Shown here one piece after another: positions 11,106-21,756 of a DNA stretch of 64,000 nt. Each line of letters opens with the position of its first letter. The stretch's first letter is position 1. A program made the translations under genes and the position numbers. Below the pieces are notes generated by a model. That model was not told the DNA's origin, made no database searches, and saw only the letters and a list, made by a program, of their open reading frames with translations. Origin of the DNA: Phytophthora hibernalis (taxonomy: Eukaryota; Oomycota; Peronosporomycetes; Peronosporales; Peronosporaceae); contig JAAKBF010000259.1 in NCBI GenBank assembly GCA_012656075.1, forward strand, positions 1 through 64,000. Direction: 5' to 3'.

Positions 11106-11513
11106 GTGGCGAAGCGCCTAATAAGATTAGCGGACCGGCTACGAGAAACACGGGTCAAACATGAGAAAAGCACTATCGCCGATTCCGCTAAAGAAGCTTG
11201 GATGTCTCACGGGGACTATGCGTCCACGTCATGGGTTGATGTCGGAGGGGCGAGATCAAGTGAGATAAAGAAGATGGTACCGCAGATGAGTCCAGATCGA
11301 CCTCGATCGGTGTGTCGGAATCTCCCGATTGACGATCGTGGCTCGATCGCTGAGTCAGCTGATCGTTCCTCGATCGCCCATCGATCGAAACACTTCGATC
11401 GCTCTTCGATCGTAACACCCCGATCGCTCTTCGATCGAGGATCCATCGATCGACCAGCTGTCTTTCAAGATCGGGTGAAGGCGACCTCGACGAGTGTACG
11501 AAGACATGGGTAA
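11106..11513 (+). other. Open frame with Asp-Arg-Ser-Ile repeats over a CGATCG-dense block
   Basis: A 135-codon open frame, not recognised. Its middle repeats DRSSI/DRGSI/RS.FDR, which is simply the translation of a DNA block with ten CGATCG sites between 11304 and 11452. The opposite strand is also open across the block, so the repeat itself keeps frames open. It has no signal peptide or known motif. I treat it as repeat DNA more than as a gene. Confidence 0.3.
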
Positions 11514-11697
11514 GAGCGGCGGCAGGTGATACGCAAGGCATCTAGCGGTTGTTTAGTGGAGTTCAGACTAAGTGTTTGGCTGAGATAGACATAACCATAA
11601 ATCAGACTCGAATTTGCACTGAACATCGCAAGTGCCTTCCAGACGGGAAGAACATTGGCCCCATAAGGTGTTTGCATACTAGCGTTAGTAGATCTAG

Positions 11698-12209
11698 TGT
11701 TGTAGCGTAAGGATCGGATAACACATTGGCCGACCTTCCTACGCCTAAGTCTCTATCGTTCTAGTGCATACCTCGATCGACTCGATTACTGCTTGGCCGT
11801 CGATCGTCTTCGAACACTCGTCAACTCAAGTCCCGCTATTGGAAGCAGCAAGCACCCAAAGGAAAGGAAAAAGAAAGGAAAACAACGCCCCACAAGGCAT
11901 CCCCAGGCTTCGGATCAAGTCCAAGCCCTCGATCGACTCTCGACAACACCCGATCGAGCCATATACTCGGCTGTAGCGTGAAGACTTCCGCGCTACTCCA
12001 CCCCGTCCCCGCGTCCCGCCAGGACGTTCAAGACTTCTTGTCACTGCAATCTTCGGAGTCCCGAGAGAGCAGATCCAGCCCACCAACGGGTACACAAGGT
12101 GAGACCAAGTTCAGCAGATCACGGATCATCGGGGACCCCTCCGTTAGTTGGTGTCTGGGCGCAGTGGGAAGTCGGATCTGGCCTTAACAGGATTTTGGCT
12201 GATCCCGCT
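11698..12209 (-). repeat. Gypsy-type LTR (3' LTR of a truncated element)
   Basis: Read on the minus strand it begins TGTGGTGTAGCGGGATC and ends CTTACGCTACAACA, giving TG...CA ends with matching inverted termini, about 512 bp. It follows directly, with overlap, the end of a Gypsy pol fragment (12196-12490), the position expected of a 3' LTR. No second LTR or target duplication is visible, so the rest of the element is lost. Confidence 0.55.
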
Positions 12210-12490
12210 ACACCACACTGGCGACAGCACGCCCCTGAATCGACTTAACGACGACGACAGAAATGGTTGAATGTTGCGCAGCATATCGCACTGCTGCTAG
12301 GCGATGGCGCTTCTGTGAGCGCTCGACAAAGGAACCCTCATCGCCTTCATCGGACGGCTCTGGTGTGTACTCGGAGAGAATGGCTGTAGCGCGGCCATCT
12401 CGACCCAGATAAGTCTGCTGGTCTTGCCGCGCATGACACGAACGCAGCCTGACTCGAAGTCAGGGCTGTGAACAATGTCAGCTCTTGAAC
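12196..12490 (-). pseudogene. Gypsy pol C-terminal fragment
   Basis: The minus strand encodes RGKTSRLIWVEMAAL and then, after a one-frame change near 12395, an acidic EYTPEPSDEGDEG stretch and a tail ending VVVVKSIQGRAVASVV just inside the LTR. The order, a short beta-rich segment, acidic linker and basic tail next to the LTR, suits the end of an oomycete Gypsy polyprotein after integrase. RT, RNase H and the integrase core are absent. The family call rests on context as much as sequence. Confidence 0.45.
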
Positions 12491-12549
12491 CTGTTGCACA
12501 AAGTTGTTAGAATTAATATTAGTATATTACGGGAGCATAGCATGTATCA

Positions 12550-12584
12550 CGGCGAGCCTACCAAGAATCTTGGTAGGCTCGCCG
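12550..12584. repeat. 17-bp perfect inverted repeat, 1-nt spacer
   Basis: CGGCGAGCCTACCAAGA, one A, then its exact reverse complement. This is a very stable hairpin. The flanks (GAATTAATATT on the left, ATATTAATAGTTC on the right) are also roughly inverted, so it may be the core of a small folded element spanning about 12505-12611. Confidence 0.85.
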
Positions 12585-13659
12585 TTGGTCCAAGATATTA
12601 ATAGTTCTCACCTTTTTCTTCAATGAAATATTGGGTAATATTTCAAACATAAATTATGACATTGAGTAGACTCGCTGCATAAATTATGATAAATGCTGGG
12701 TCAACAGCCAGCAATACATTTATTTATGATACATGTATGATGGACCATTATTGTTATGGCCATGCTATTTCGGCGGCCCTGGCGGGCTGTTGGCCCGCTT
12801 TCTGTTCTTTTTGTTTTAATCCAGATGGTTTCCATGCGTTGACGACGTTAATACAACAGTGAACGGCAACGTAATCTTTGTTTTTGGGTTTTGTTTTCTG
12901 TTTGCCTGCACTGAGGTATTTAACAGATCCTCCTATTAGAACTATGAGCATGAAAATTCGCTAATTTCTCCTGAAGTCGATTTATGGTGGAAGTCAACGA
13001 TTCACATTGTAAACAAGGCTATAATAGTGCCCAGGCGAGCTCTGAAATTCAAATGAAATGGTGGTGAGCTGTTTTGATTAAAACACGTATCAGCATCATG
13101 TTTCTACAGTTGAGGCTTTCACCGCGTTTGCGGAGGCTCGCCGCTTGGAGCCCGCCATTTGGAAGCTACCAGTACGCCAAATGTTGTAATTGCTTTTAGA
13201 AGAATGGGTTTTAAAATCGTGGTGGTCCAGCGTAGGGAGACGAACATGAGGAGCGGTGAATTGTAGTTACGTTTCATCAAGATACTCAGGTTGATACATA
13301 TCCACGGAGGGCTGCTAATTGAGTGCATGTAGTTTCCTAGTTTTGCGTTGAAAATGTATAATTCTGCCGGACAACAGAACCACCCACGTCGCGATGTGTG
13401 CTCTACAGAGTCCCAGCCATGTTGTCTTGACCATGTTCATATCCTGGTTGCACGTACCGGTATACGAGTTGGCCGCTACAAAATAGCAAAGTGAATATAG
13501 TGCGGTCGATGGAGCCGGCTTCTATTGTTATAATTGGAAGGAAACTTTCATAGATGTTGCGTGAACATTGAACTAGCACGCCACAGGCTTTTTTGACTTT
13601 ATTAGTGATTGGAGTGAGTTTGGCTCATGTCAATGTCGTGGTCTCTAAATTTCAGTCGT
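12585..13659. other. AT-rich intergenic DNA
   Basis: Holds CATAAATTATG motifs at 12640-12740 like those at 10.3-10.8 kb. Otherwise only short unsupported open frames are present on both strands. The right part abuts the 3' end of the DIRS-like element. Confidence 0.5.
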
Positions 13660-13800
13660 AGTCACTCACGATTCGGGGCGTGCCGACAACGGCGCAAGAA
13701 GTCGAAGCTGCATTGTATTTTCTCCACTGCCGGGGTATCCGGGCGTGGGGGCTTAATATTGTTGCAATGAGGGCTTCACCAGCATTTTCGACGCCATCCG

Positions 13801-14770
13801 CTATGTCCGTTGGCTACTTAACCTTGTGTAGCGCTCAACAGCGTCTGATTTCCATCTCCCAAACAGTTTTAATGCTAGGCTATGAAACGCCGCGTCGAAA
13901 AGCGCTGTAGCTCCGCCACTTCGCAGGGAGAGAGACGCATATTCGTGAGCGTCACAGCCCGCCAGGTGGGCAGCGTGCTTGATTGCTCTCACCACATCCC
14001 GCACTTGCCAATTGCGCGTTGCGTCGACTTTGCACAATAATTCTTCTGCATCGATTCCGAGTGCTTCGTGATGCTGCACAAGATACCATGTTGCTAAGAC
14101 CGGACAGCACCATCGATGCCCTGACTTAGCTGTATCTGGTGAGGTGCCCATACCAAACAGATCGGACTTGCTTCCGCGGAAACGTAGCGCAGTGGAGACC
14201 TTGGATATCGTGTGGGTTTCATCTCCGCCCTCGTCGACGAATTTTACATCCGCTCGCCGAATCGCGAAGTGGTGTACCTTGGAACCTTGAGCAAGGTATT
14301 CGGATCTTCTCAAAAGAAAGAAGAAGTCCAGCACCGAAGCCCCCATATGACTCGGTGCTGGGCATCTGAGAAATCGAGGTACTCGTGCAAGTGTTTGAAG
14401 ATTTTGGTTGTAACCGGAGATTTGGGCTTGCTGGGTGGGTCAGTTCTACGCATCCCCGTGACTGCGAGGTGATGGCCAGGCAGAAGTCCGACGTTGTAGC
14501 CGAGTGTTCGCCTATGATGCCACGCGACGTGGCTGACTTTCGAGAGCACGGTTGAGGCAGAGTTTCTCACCCCAGCTTTTCCCCAACCATAGGGCCAACA
14601 ATACGTGGCGAAGAGGGCAAGCTGGTACGAGTGTCTTTGGGGGTCTTCTGGTAGCCACTTCGGGAATCGCAGCTGCTCGCACCATTCACTCCACTGCGAC
14701 CACGTGCTCTCGTACTTGGTCTAAGACGTCGTGGCCAGCGACTTGGATTGCAGCGATTCGAGAAGTTGAT
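13801..14770 (-). pseudogene. DIRS-1 tyrosine recombinase, active-site His replaced
   Basis: The N-terminal part (WSQWSEWCEQL, then YQLALFATYCW) lies at about 14580-14730, followed by TVLSKVSHVAWHHRRTLGY to about 14310 and, after a frame change near 14320, the catalytic domain. LLRRSEYL carries the first catalytic Arg. The HxxR box reads SLSLRSGGATALF, where copy 2 has THSLRSGGATALF, so the His is Ser here. GRWKSDAVERYTRL provides the GRW motif and the Tyr. The His change and the frame break indicate an inactive enzyme. Confidence 0.75.
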
Positions 14771-14782
14771 GTAGATTTTCCT

Positions 14783-16349
14783 TCATTCTTGCGGCACTGG
14801 TGGCTGCATCCATGACGAGGCAAAATTAGTCCAGCGAGATAGGAAATGTTCGGTCCATGCTCGAGAAGCTGCATACGCCATCCAGTTTGTCGACCCAGGA
14901 ATGTGATCGGCTAATACTCGAAGATTGAAATACGCTTCTGCTAGCCCGATCGCTCGATTAATTTCTTGGCTGAACCCGTTATGTGAGGGCAACCGATTGC
15001 ACCAGCTCACTGCTGCAGCATTATCACTCCAGCATTTGATGTGGAGCGTACGTCCACCAGATTGGGAACTCCATTTAGATCCCCAGGCCCACACCGCGAA
15101 AGCTATACACAGGTGTTCCGTGGCGTTGATGGAAAATCCGTCTTGACCGCTGTCGACTTGGTCAATGAGCGATTTCTCCTCAGCGTCAAACTTAATCTGT
15201 AGAAACGAGTTGCAGGCAGGATCAAGAACCGCTAGACCGATATTGGAAGATTCCATATAGATCTCTACGTCCGGTTTCGGCAGCTCTCCAAACATCGCAA
15301 GTGGTAATTCAGCGAAGCAGCCATGACTCAAGATGTGTTGAAACCAAACCAGGTCTGATTTCGCCCCTGCTGACAGTTGGATTCTGCCGAACCATGGTGC
15401 TGAGTTACACTGCGACTGTAGTCTTTGATAAAAAGGCTTGGCTGTTCGTAGGCAGGTAGCAACGTGGCGAAGCGAGCCCAGTAACTTGAATAACTCTGTT
15501 TTGGAGGCGTTACCGCGCTTCTGCACCGCCATGACACGATCTTTAACGACCTTTTCATCTGGAATGGATACAGTGCATCGCTCGGTGTTCCACCTCAGAC
15601 CTAGGGCAACAATTTCGACACTCCACTCAGAAAATGTTCCTTCCTTGATTGAGCGTGGCCCTAACACAGCGAACATTGCGTGGCGTAAAGTAGCTTCAGC
15701 CAGTTCTAGCCGGTCGTTGACGTCCGGCTCGACCAAGATATGATCGTCGACCCACTCATACGGAAAGAAGGGGTCCGAGTCGCCGGAATCAGATACCGAA
15801 GCTGGCGAGTTGCTTCCCATGAGCCATGTTATTGCTCGGCCAAAGAATGCGTAGCAAGGTGGCGACCCTGACCAGCCAAAAGGAGCCGACATGTCTATCA
15901 CGAGAATGCCGAGTTCCTTCACAGAGGCGGCCATTCTGAAAACTTGGTTAGCGCGAGTCCGGAGGTGACGAAACGCAGTTTTTACGTCTCCCTTGAGAAT
16001 ACGAATACGTCCAGCATGCCCGGCTTGAACTAAGTTCTCGATGCGACGAGCAATAATTGCCACAGACTTGTACCTGATTTTTGGCAACAAATGCTGCATT
16101 CACGGAGTCATCTTTTGGATAAGATAAGTCGTGAATTGTGCGAGCCTCTTCCAGCGGATCGACACCTTTCTTCTCCATAGCACCAAGAGGACTACAAATG
16201 ACTTCTGGCCATCGACCGAGAATGTCAGCGTCCACAATAAGGTATTGACCAGAGTCTTGTCCGTCACGGATGCTTCTTGTAATGGCAGGTAAATACATGA
16301 CCCGTGATTCTTCGGTGGTGGAGGTCGCGGAACTGGACCTTGTTTCCAT
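14783..16349 (-). pseudogene. DIRS-1 reverse transcriptase / RNase H
   Basis: The RT starts in one frame with SPLGAMEKK and IHDLSYPKDDSVN (about 16110-16200), then shifts near 16090 into a 438-codon frame. That frame has KGDVKTAFRHLR (the D of motif A), MSAPFGWSGSP, and YEWVDDHILVE (about 15730-15765), the catalytic YxDD box in a WVDD form. A connection region with LLGSLRHV and PFYQRLQ follows. The RNase H-like part has WSDNAAAVSW and the run HIPGSTNWMAYAASR, ending at 14783. One frameshift in an otherwise long frame suggests moderate age. Confidence 0.85.
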
Positions 16350-16483
16350 TCCACGTCGATACCGCTCACAGCAATCTGAACAAGCAGGTCAAGATGCAGG
16401 TAGCCTTCAAGAACGACTCTCTGTCGGTTAGGGTCGAGAGCTTTGTTGGGTCTGCTGTCCACCCTATCTGCACCACGAACAAA

Positions 16484-18687
16484 CTATGTGGCTTCTTCAA
16501 GGGACATGTTGTGATTGCGGATAACGGTGGATAGTGACTCACAAGCTGCCTGATCAATGACAAACAGTGGCGATTCGTTGCTCCTCGATCGGACGAGACC
16601 CATTCTCCGGTGCAGACTTGAAATTCTGGCTTCTGCTCGAAGTAAATACTCTTCCAGATCTGCTTGAATCCGGCGCGCCGATGCGAACGATAATTTGATT
16701 TTTGCGTGACGACAAGGTCTCAACCAACAACCACGTACACCTTCCGCTGACCGCAACTTCGAATCTACTAAATCGGTAGGTCGTCCAGCGAACCGGGTGC
16801 AGGATACCTTGTTGGGCTTGCTCTTTGCGTCTACGGCTGTGATACACCAAATCCTTGGTCGACAACTACCTGTGCCACCAGCAGTCAGCTGAAGACCCTC
16901 ATCCGTCCGTTGAACGGTAGAATCCGCTAACTGCACACAAGTTATCTTGTCGACCTTGCTCGATGCTCGGTCCACCCGGATAGAAGTGCGCGCGAATGTT
17001 GGATGTTTGTTAAATCCAGACTGGTCTAGCTTGGGCATCACCATTGACACTGTATCACTTGAATTGATTAGGGCGTTAGCGGTAAAGGCAACTTGATATC
17101 CCGCTTCCTGATCGGCTTCGCGGGTGATCACCGACGATGACGGGGCTCGTAGGCCTTCGTTTAGTGATAATGTCGTTGCCGGACCAGTCCGACTGAGTCA
17201 TAATTGCTTGTGCTCGTTCTTCAGACCCCCGAAGCGCCTGTTAATTTTATTTTTGACGATGGACGGCAACTTCGAAGGCACAAAATGCCCGTGTTTCCTT
17301 GGACACACGCCATCCTCATCCTTAGCCCATCCCGCTTGAGAAAGATAACGCATGCACAATTTACGCGGGTTTCCCGAAGCAGGATCAACCTGCACTGGTA
17401 ATTTCCGGAGAACTTTCTTGGGGATCCGGCCGACGCGCTTCTTTCCATCATTGTTGCGGTCACAATGGCGCTGAAAACCTGAAGTTGCTTGGCCTATCCG
17501 ATCGTGCAGATCTAGGCTGGATCTCGTGTCGAACATCATCCACTTGGCGATGTACTTTGATGAACATCACATCCCGTAGCAATCTGTCGTCTGTTGAACA
17601 GCGCCGAAGAATTGATCGGAGCTCTCCACCTTCGTCCGCCGCACCACGGAAGTCTTCTAGCACGACAACCTGCGCCAGAGTATGGTCGATAAACTTGATG
17701 ATATCCTCAACTAGTCCGACCAGCTCGGCACTACAGAACTCGCGGATGTAAGTGAGAAAAACTCTGGCGGAATCAACAACATCTTCAATTCGTGTCGCTG
17801 GTGTTTCCGCGCGAATTCCGCCGTCGCAGACAGATTGTCGTAGTTTGACCCGCCTGACGCGAGCCAGGTCACTCGTTCATCACGCGACAATCTAGCAAAG
17901 TGCCTGATGGACAGATCACCCGAGCCAAAACGAAAATCGTACACCCGTGTACAGACACCAGGTGCAGCCTTGAACTCCTCGTGCTCGGACCGAACCAAAC
18001 TTCTACAAAAGCAGTGGCTGACTTACCTTTATGCTTCTCCGACGTGATTCGATCATGGACGAGCATTTGCTCTTCAGACGGAGCAAACGCGTATTTTGAT
18101 GTGTGCTTGGTTTTTGATACGGAAGCCGGTTTCTTCACTCTGCTAGGCATTTCATCCCCGCCTCCGCGTTTTCCTTCGGACTGTACCTTAGCTTTTGCAT
18201 CGGTTCGAAGAGAGAGAAAACGCTCCAAGAGGTCGGGGTCATCACTACTCAGCTTTTCCAGTATCAACACATCTTGATCCAGGGTATCCCGAAAGCGTTG
18301 ACGTTTAGCTGGGGAAGTATCATCGGCATCTTCAGCAAAATTGGTGGTGTGAATTCGCTTCGTACCGCAAGCCTCCGTGTTGGATGACCTTGTTACTCCA
18401 TTGGCATGCTCTCGATGGTCTTGAGGCGAGTCATCATCGTCCACAAACGGGTCAAATAGATCTTGTACGTCTTGTCCGGTCCCGCGAGACATGGAGGGTG
18501 AACGGGAGGGTGGAGGTGGTATCGGAATCCGGCAGAATGAACTGCCCACGCTCTGTGGCACCGGTGCCACACCTCCGTCGACGAAATAAGCAAAATCAAC
18601 CGCGTGCTGGAGAGGAATCCATCGACACATTTTGCTACCAACGGGACGACTCTCCTCGCTCATCACATTGTCCAGTATGATTGACAC
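16484..18687 (-). pseudogene. DIRS-1 gag-like region with zinc-finger-like cluster
   Basis: Several frames together cover this stretch. At 18687-17869 lies a Ser/Pro/Asp-rich N-terminus followed by helical sequence and GVCTRVYDFRFG; the same GxCxRxYD element occurs in DIRS-2. At 17539-17198 the frame has CMRYLSQAGWAKDEDGVCP with RKHGHF, a C...C...H pattern, then KLP and NKINRRFGGL; DIRS-2 has the matching LCLRFLTVEGCP and AHFTPAKIP. At 17131-16484 a further frame ends with a helical RIQADLEEYLLRAEAR segment leading to RT. The role would be RNA binding and particle assembly. At least three frame changes are present. Confidence 0.6.
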
Positions 18688-18797
18688 CTTGTTGGAAGCG
18701 GCTTAACCACCCTGGCCGAGGACTCGACGTAGCATAGTCTGTTCGACAGCCTCTGGGTCACTCGATCCCCACTCATCGCTCCGAAACTCGATGTCCT

Positions 18798-19172
18798 CTA
18801 GCAGAAGGGCGACCACTGGTGACACCACGGACACTGAGCCGATCGCCACCAGAAATTGCTGACCCCGGACACAACGGTTATGCGATTCGTCTCGACGGCC
18901 ACAACTTGTCCGTAGTGAGCTTCGGCGTCTAGCTTGACGCGAATAGGTCGTCTGAGCAGGGAGGTTTGGCGTGATTGGGTTACTTCGCTTGCTCGGACCA
19001 CATGTCGCTTGGCGATGCCACGAGCTACGCTGCCTTCTCCGCCTTCCAGGTCGCGAAACGTCACATCTTCCGAGCCCAGGTGTAAAACCTTAGCGTAGAA
19101 CGGAAGTTCCGCCTCGAACTCCACCACTTCAGGTGTCAGGTGGAGGAAGGAGCGGGTAGTAAGACGGACCAT
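18798..19172 (-). CDS. First ORF of DIRS-1, unknown
   Basis: MVRLTTRSFLHLTPEVV starts at 19172, the first ATG upstream of the gag-like region. The middle (HYGQVVAVETNRITVVSGV) resembles a small beta-barrel, and DIRS-2 has a comparable stretch (YGQVTSAKAGRLYAAT) in its first ORF, so the two probably correspond. The frame ends at 18798 in an odd Trp/Cys-rich tail, which suggests a frame break before gag. No enzymatic motif is visible. Confidence 0.45.
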   Translation of the reverse strand: MVRLTTRSFLHLTPEVVEFEAELPFYAKVLHLGSEDVTFRDLEGGEGSVARGIAKRHVVRASEVTQSRQTSLLRRPIRVKLDAEAHYGQVVAVETNRITVVSGVSNFWWRSAQCPWCHQWSPFC

Positions 19173-19579
19173 GATCCGGAGTGTTGATAGCTGAAAACTG
19201 AGATCACGTGGGCTTAAGCGGCAGAAGGAGAATCTAAAACTAACGCTACGACTGCTACAAGCGGCAACTGCTCCTAGCTACAACACTGCGTTGGTTTCAT
19301 CTTCCGTTTCCTCTCCTCAAAGTTATTTTCACCTTGCACGTGAAAATATCCAGGTAGCAAGTTGAAGTTGACCGAGACGGATCATTGATATACCGTAATC
19401 CCCTGTCAGAAGCGTCAGCTCTTTTCAGCCAATAGCTGATCTAGAAACAGTAGCGGCTACTCGAGCTCTCAGCCAGCAGCAGAGAAAGCATTGACTACTT
19501 ACATTAATATACAGTAGCCAAAGAGCAGAAACTGAAAGCGTTGAGCAAAATATACTTATGTTATGGCTAACGCCAGGCT
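19173..19579. other. Intergenic, no gene seen
   Basis: Between the DIRS-1 5' side and the coiled-coil pseudogene. No coding or structural feature is supported; part may be the DIRS-1 leader. Confidence 0.5.
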
Positions 19580-21405
19580 TCACTTGTTACACATAAACGC
19601 TTGGAGTCCAACGAGTGCTGAGTGGATGCTGCGACAGCAATACTGAAGCTTTCGGTGATCCACTTCGAATGCTTTGTTTCCATCTCCGTCGTGGCATAGC
19701 ACGTTCCGCGTTTGAACGAAATATGCCATGTCTTCGTCTAATTGCTTGGCTTCGTCGTCGCTACAGCTCTGCATTAGGTTCACCGCAAACTGTCGTTGCT
19801 TGTTTCGACTGGTGATAGAACCTGCTTGCAAACCACACATTAAACTGTTAACTCTTTGGTTCAGAAAGGATCGTAAAAAACAGCCCGTTTCCACCTGCGT
19901 TGGTTGAGTATCGCCCGGCGAAGAGTTGGATGCGTTTTCCGTAATGCCACAAAGGCGATATGAATAAAGTTTGAGCTTGAATTCGGCGCTCTATCGCTCC
20001 AACTCGACAATTGTTTCCTCGAGTTTAAACCTTAACTGGTCTTTACGACGCCGATTCGCGGCACATTCCTCCAGTGCTTCTTCCTTTTGCTGATTATACT
20101 CGTCCGAAATGTACTTCCATCGTTTAGCAGCTTCTGCACATTCGTTGAACTCAATTTGGCCTTCCAACGCACGGATTGCACAGTTGAGTTGCATCGTCAC
20201 AGCTTCTTTTTATCACGCCAAATTTCCTCCATCTTTTCGTTGAGCTTCATTTGAGTCTGTAATCGCAACCCTTCTTCAAGCTGATCGACAGCTTGTGTCG
20301 CCAGGCTTGTTTTCTCCTCGTCCAATTCTTTTTGCTCTGCTGAAAGTTTGGCTGCTAACTCAGTGAGATCTGATCGAGATTTTTGTTGGTCCTCGTATTG
20401 CTTGTCCAGGCTAGCTTTGAGCACAACTAGCTCAGCGTGGTTGAGACTAGTTTCCGTTTTCGCTGGCTGAGACTCTTGTAGTTGTTTGAAATCATGCTTC
20501 ACGGACTGTAGCTCATTCTGGAGCTCGGCCACACTAGCTAGACACGCAACATCACGCTCCTCCAACTGAGTTATCTTCTTATGCAGCTCCACTTCCGTTT
20601 GCTGATGGAGCACTTCGCAGTGTGCAAGCTCCTCCTGCCAATCTTTCTTCGTCTTTTCCCTTATGTTGGCGTCTAACGGACGTTGCTCTCCCAATGCTTC
20701 CTTCATTTCCCGCACGAGTGACTGCTCGAGCGCTTCCAGCTTCTTTGCGTGGCCCTTAAACGTGAGTGTCGACTGCAAACCATCCGCTGGTAGTCGATAG
20801 TTGTATCGCTCTGCCGGGCGGCTTTGTACGAAGTCGCCATGAGATTGGTTTTGCGACGCGGACAGTCTGAACGGCTCACACTTTAGCCGGCGCCCATATT
20901 GACGATGTCCATGTTTGTCTCGTTCCAATCAATTTGAGTTTGAGTGCGCGGCACGCCTCTGGTAGATCTTCCAATGTGAGCTCTTCGTCTTCAAAGGCAA
21001 TGGCGGTGTCGTTCTGTTCATTCGTCGGTGGAGCCAAGCTGAACAAGCATCGAATGCTACCGCGACCAGAGTATTTTTAGGATGCGCATCAGGAGAAATG
21101 ATTGCAGGAGCTACACCACGTTGTTCCAACTGCAGTCGTATCGGGTTTCTCGGCTCTATCATGAGCGATGGCGTCTGCCTTATGTCTGTTCAAAAGTGTA
21201 ATAAATAAACGTTACAATCATTTACCTAACAATATTTATTGTACCCACCTTACCTCTTCCCCGCAATCTCGATCGCATACGCGTTTTTGTGTGCTCGCTT
21301 TCGTGTGTCTCTGGACTCTGGCGGAGACCCAGGCTGTGGTATCTCCGTTTGAGTTTGACTGGTCTCTTGACGAGGCGTGGCCTTGGCGTCCGCGTCGTGA
21401 GCCAT
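19580..21405 (-). pseudogene. Coiled-coil protein gene with intron, frameshifts and an in-frame TAG
   Basis: Not recognised as a named family. ATG at 21405-21403 starts a Ser/Thr/Gln-rich exon (MAHDADAKATPRQ...), ending at 21254 before a 68-nt GT-AG intron (21253-21186; donor GTAAGG, acceptor ACAG). Coding resumes with PSLMIEPRNPIRLQL, shifts near 21060 into an acidic stretch (AFEDEELTLEDLPEA), shifts again near 20930 and then runs as a long heptad coil to 20197. A shift at a poly-A run near 20200 leads to MQLNCAIRALEG...ELER and a TAG at 19993-19991. The same frame then stays open past the TAG to 19580. So one in-frame stop and about three shifts separate what looks like a single protein of roughly 570 residues. 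The exon-2 frame also conflicts with the simplest splice. Two initiator motifs lie just upstream. Confidence 0.65.
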
Positions 21406-21433
21406 GCTGTCGACCTTAGACTCTCGAGATTAG

Positions 21434-21464
21434 CAAAGTGAGAAGATGAGATCAACAAAGTGAG
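21434..21464 (-). promoter_or_regulatory. Two CTCACTTTG initiator-like motifs
   Basis: On the minus strand CTCACTTTG occurs at 21464-21456 and again at 21442-21434, 29-60 bases before the ATG at 21405. Both fit the oomycete initiator YTCAYTYY and the short leaders of this group. Which is used cannot be told. Confidence 0.5.
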
Positions 21465-21606
21465 AGGACTGGTGGGTGAATCTTTGGAATATTTTAACAG
21501 GAGAAATGTATGTAATGACGGTGTTTGTGATTGGAATCAAATCAGGATACATCACGTGCTTTGATTGGTCAGACAAACATACATTTTTAACTGGTACACC
21601 ACGTTG

Positions 21607-21660
21607 TACTGGTATTCAACCGAGTACAGGAACACAACCGCGTACTGGAACGCAACCGTG
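21607..21660. repeat. 18-bp minisatellite, three units
   Basis: Units TACTGGTATTCAACCGAG, TACAGGAACACAACCGCG and TACTGGAACGCAACCGTG follow without gaps, and a fourth begins as TATTAGG. It lies between the coiled-coil gene promoter and the YR-3 element. Confidence 0.85.
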
Positions 21661-21756
21661 TATTAGGGAGAAATGAGTTGATTAACTACAGTAGGACACA
21701 CACGTACTGATAGCAGCTACCTCTGTTTTGTGGCTACTGTATTTAATATTTACTCA

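Larger units (their letters stand above)
13660..19172 (-). mobile_element. DIRS-like YR retrotransposon, copy 1 (degenerate)
   Basis: Reading the minus strand from 19172 down, the order is a short ORF, a gag-like region with a Cys/His cluster, reverse transcriptase with RNase H, then a tyrosine recombinase. This gag-RT/RH-YR order is diagnostic of DIRS-type elements, which use a YR instead of an integrase. No DDE integrase or methyltransferase is seen. Copy 2 (30698-35809, plus strand) has the same order and similar proteins. Terminal repeats were not resolved by eye. Confidence 0.8.

Noticed and set aside
12550..12584. Hairpin as a Helitron 3' terminus
   Set aside because: No CTRR follows within about 10-15 bases and no Helitron coding is on the matching side.
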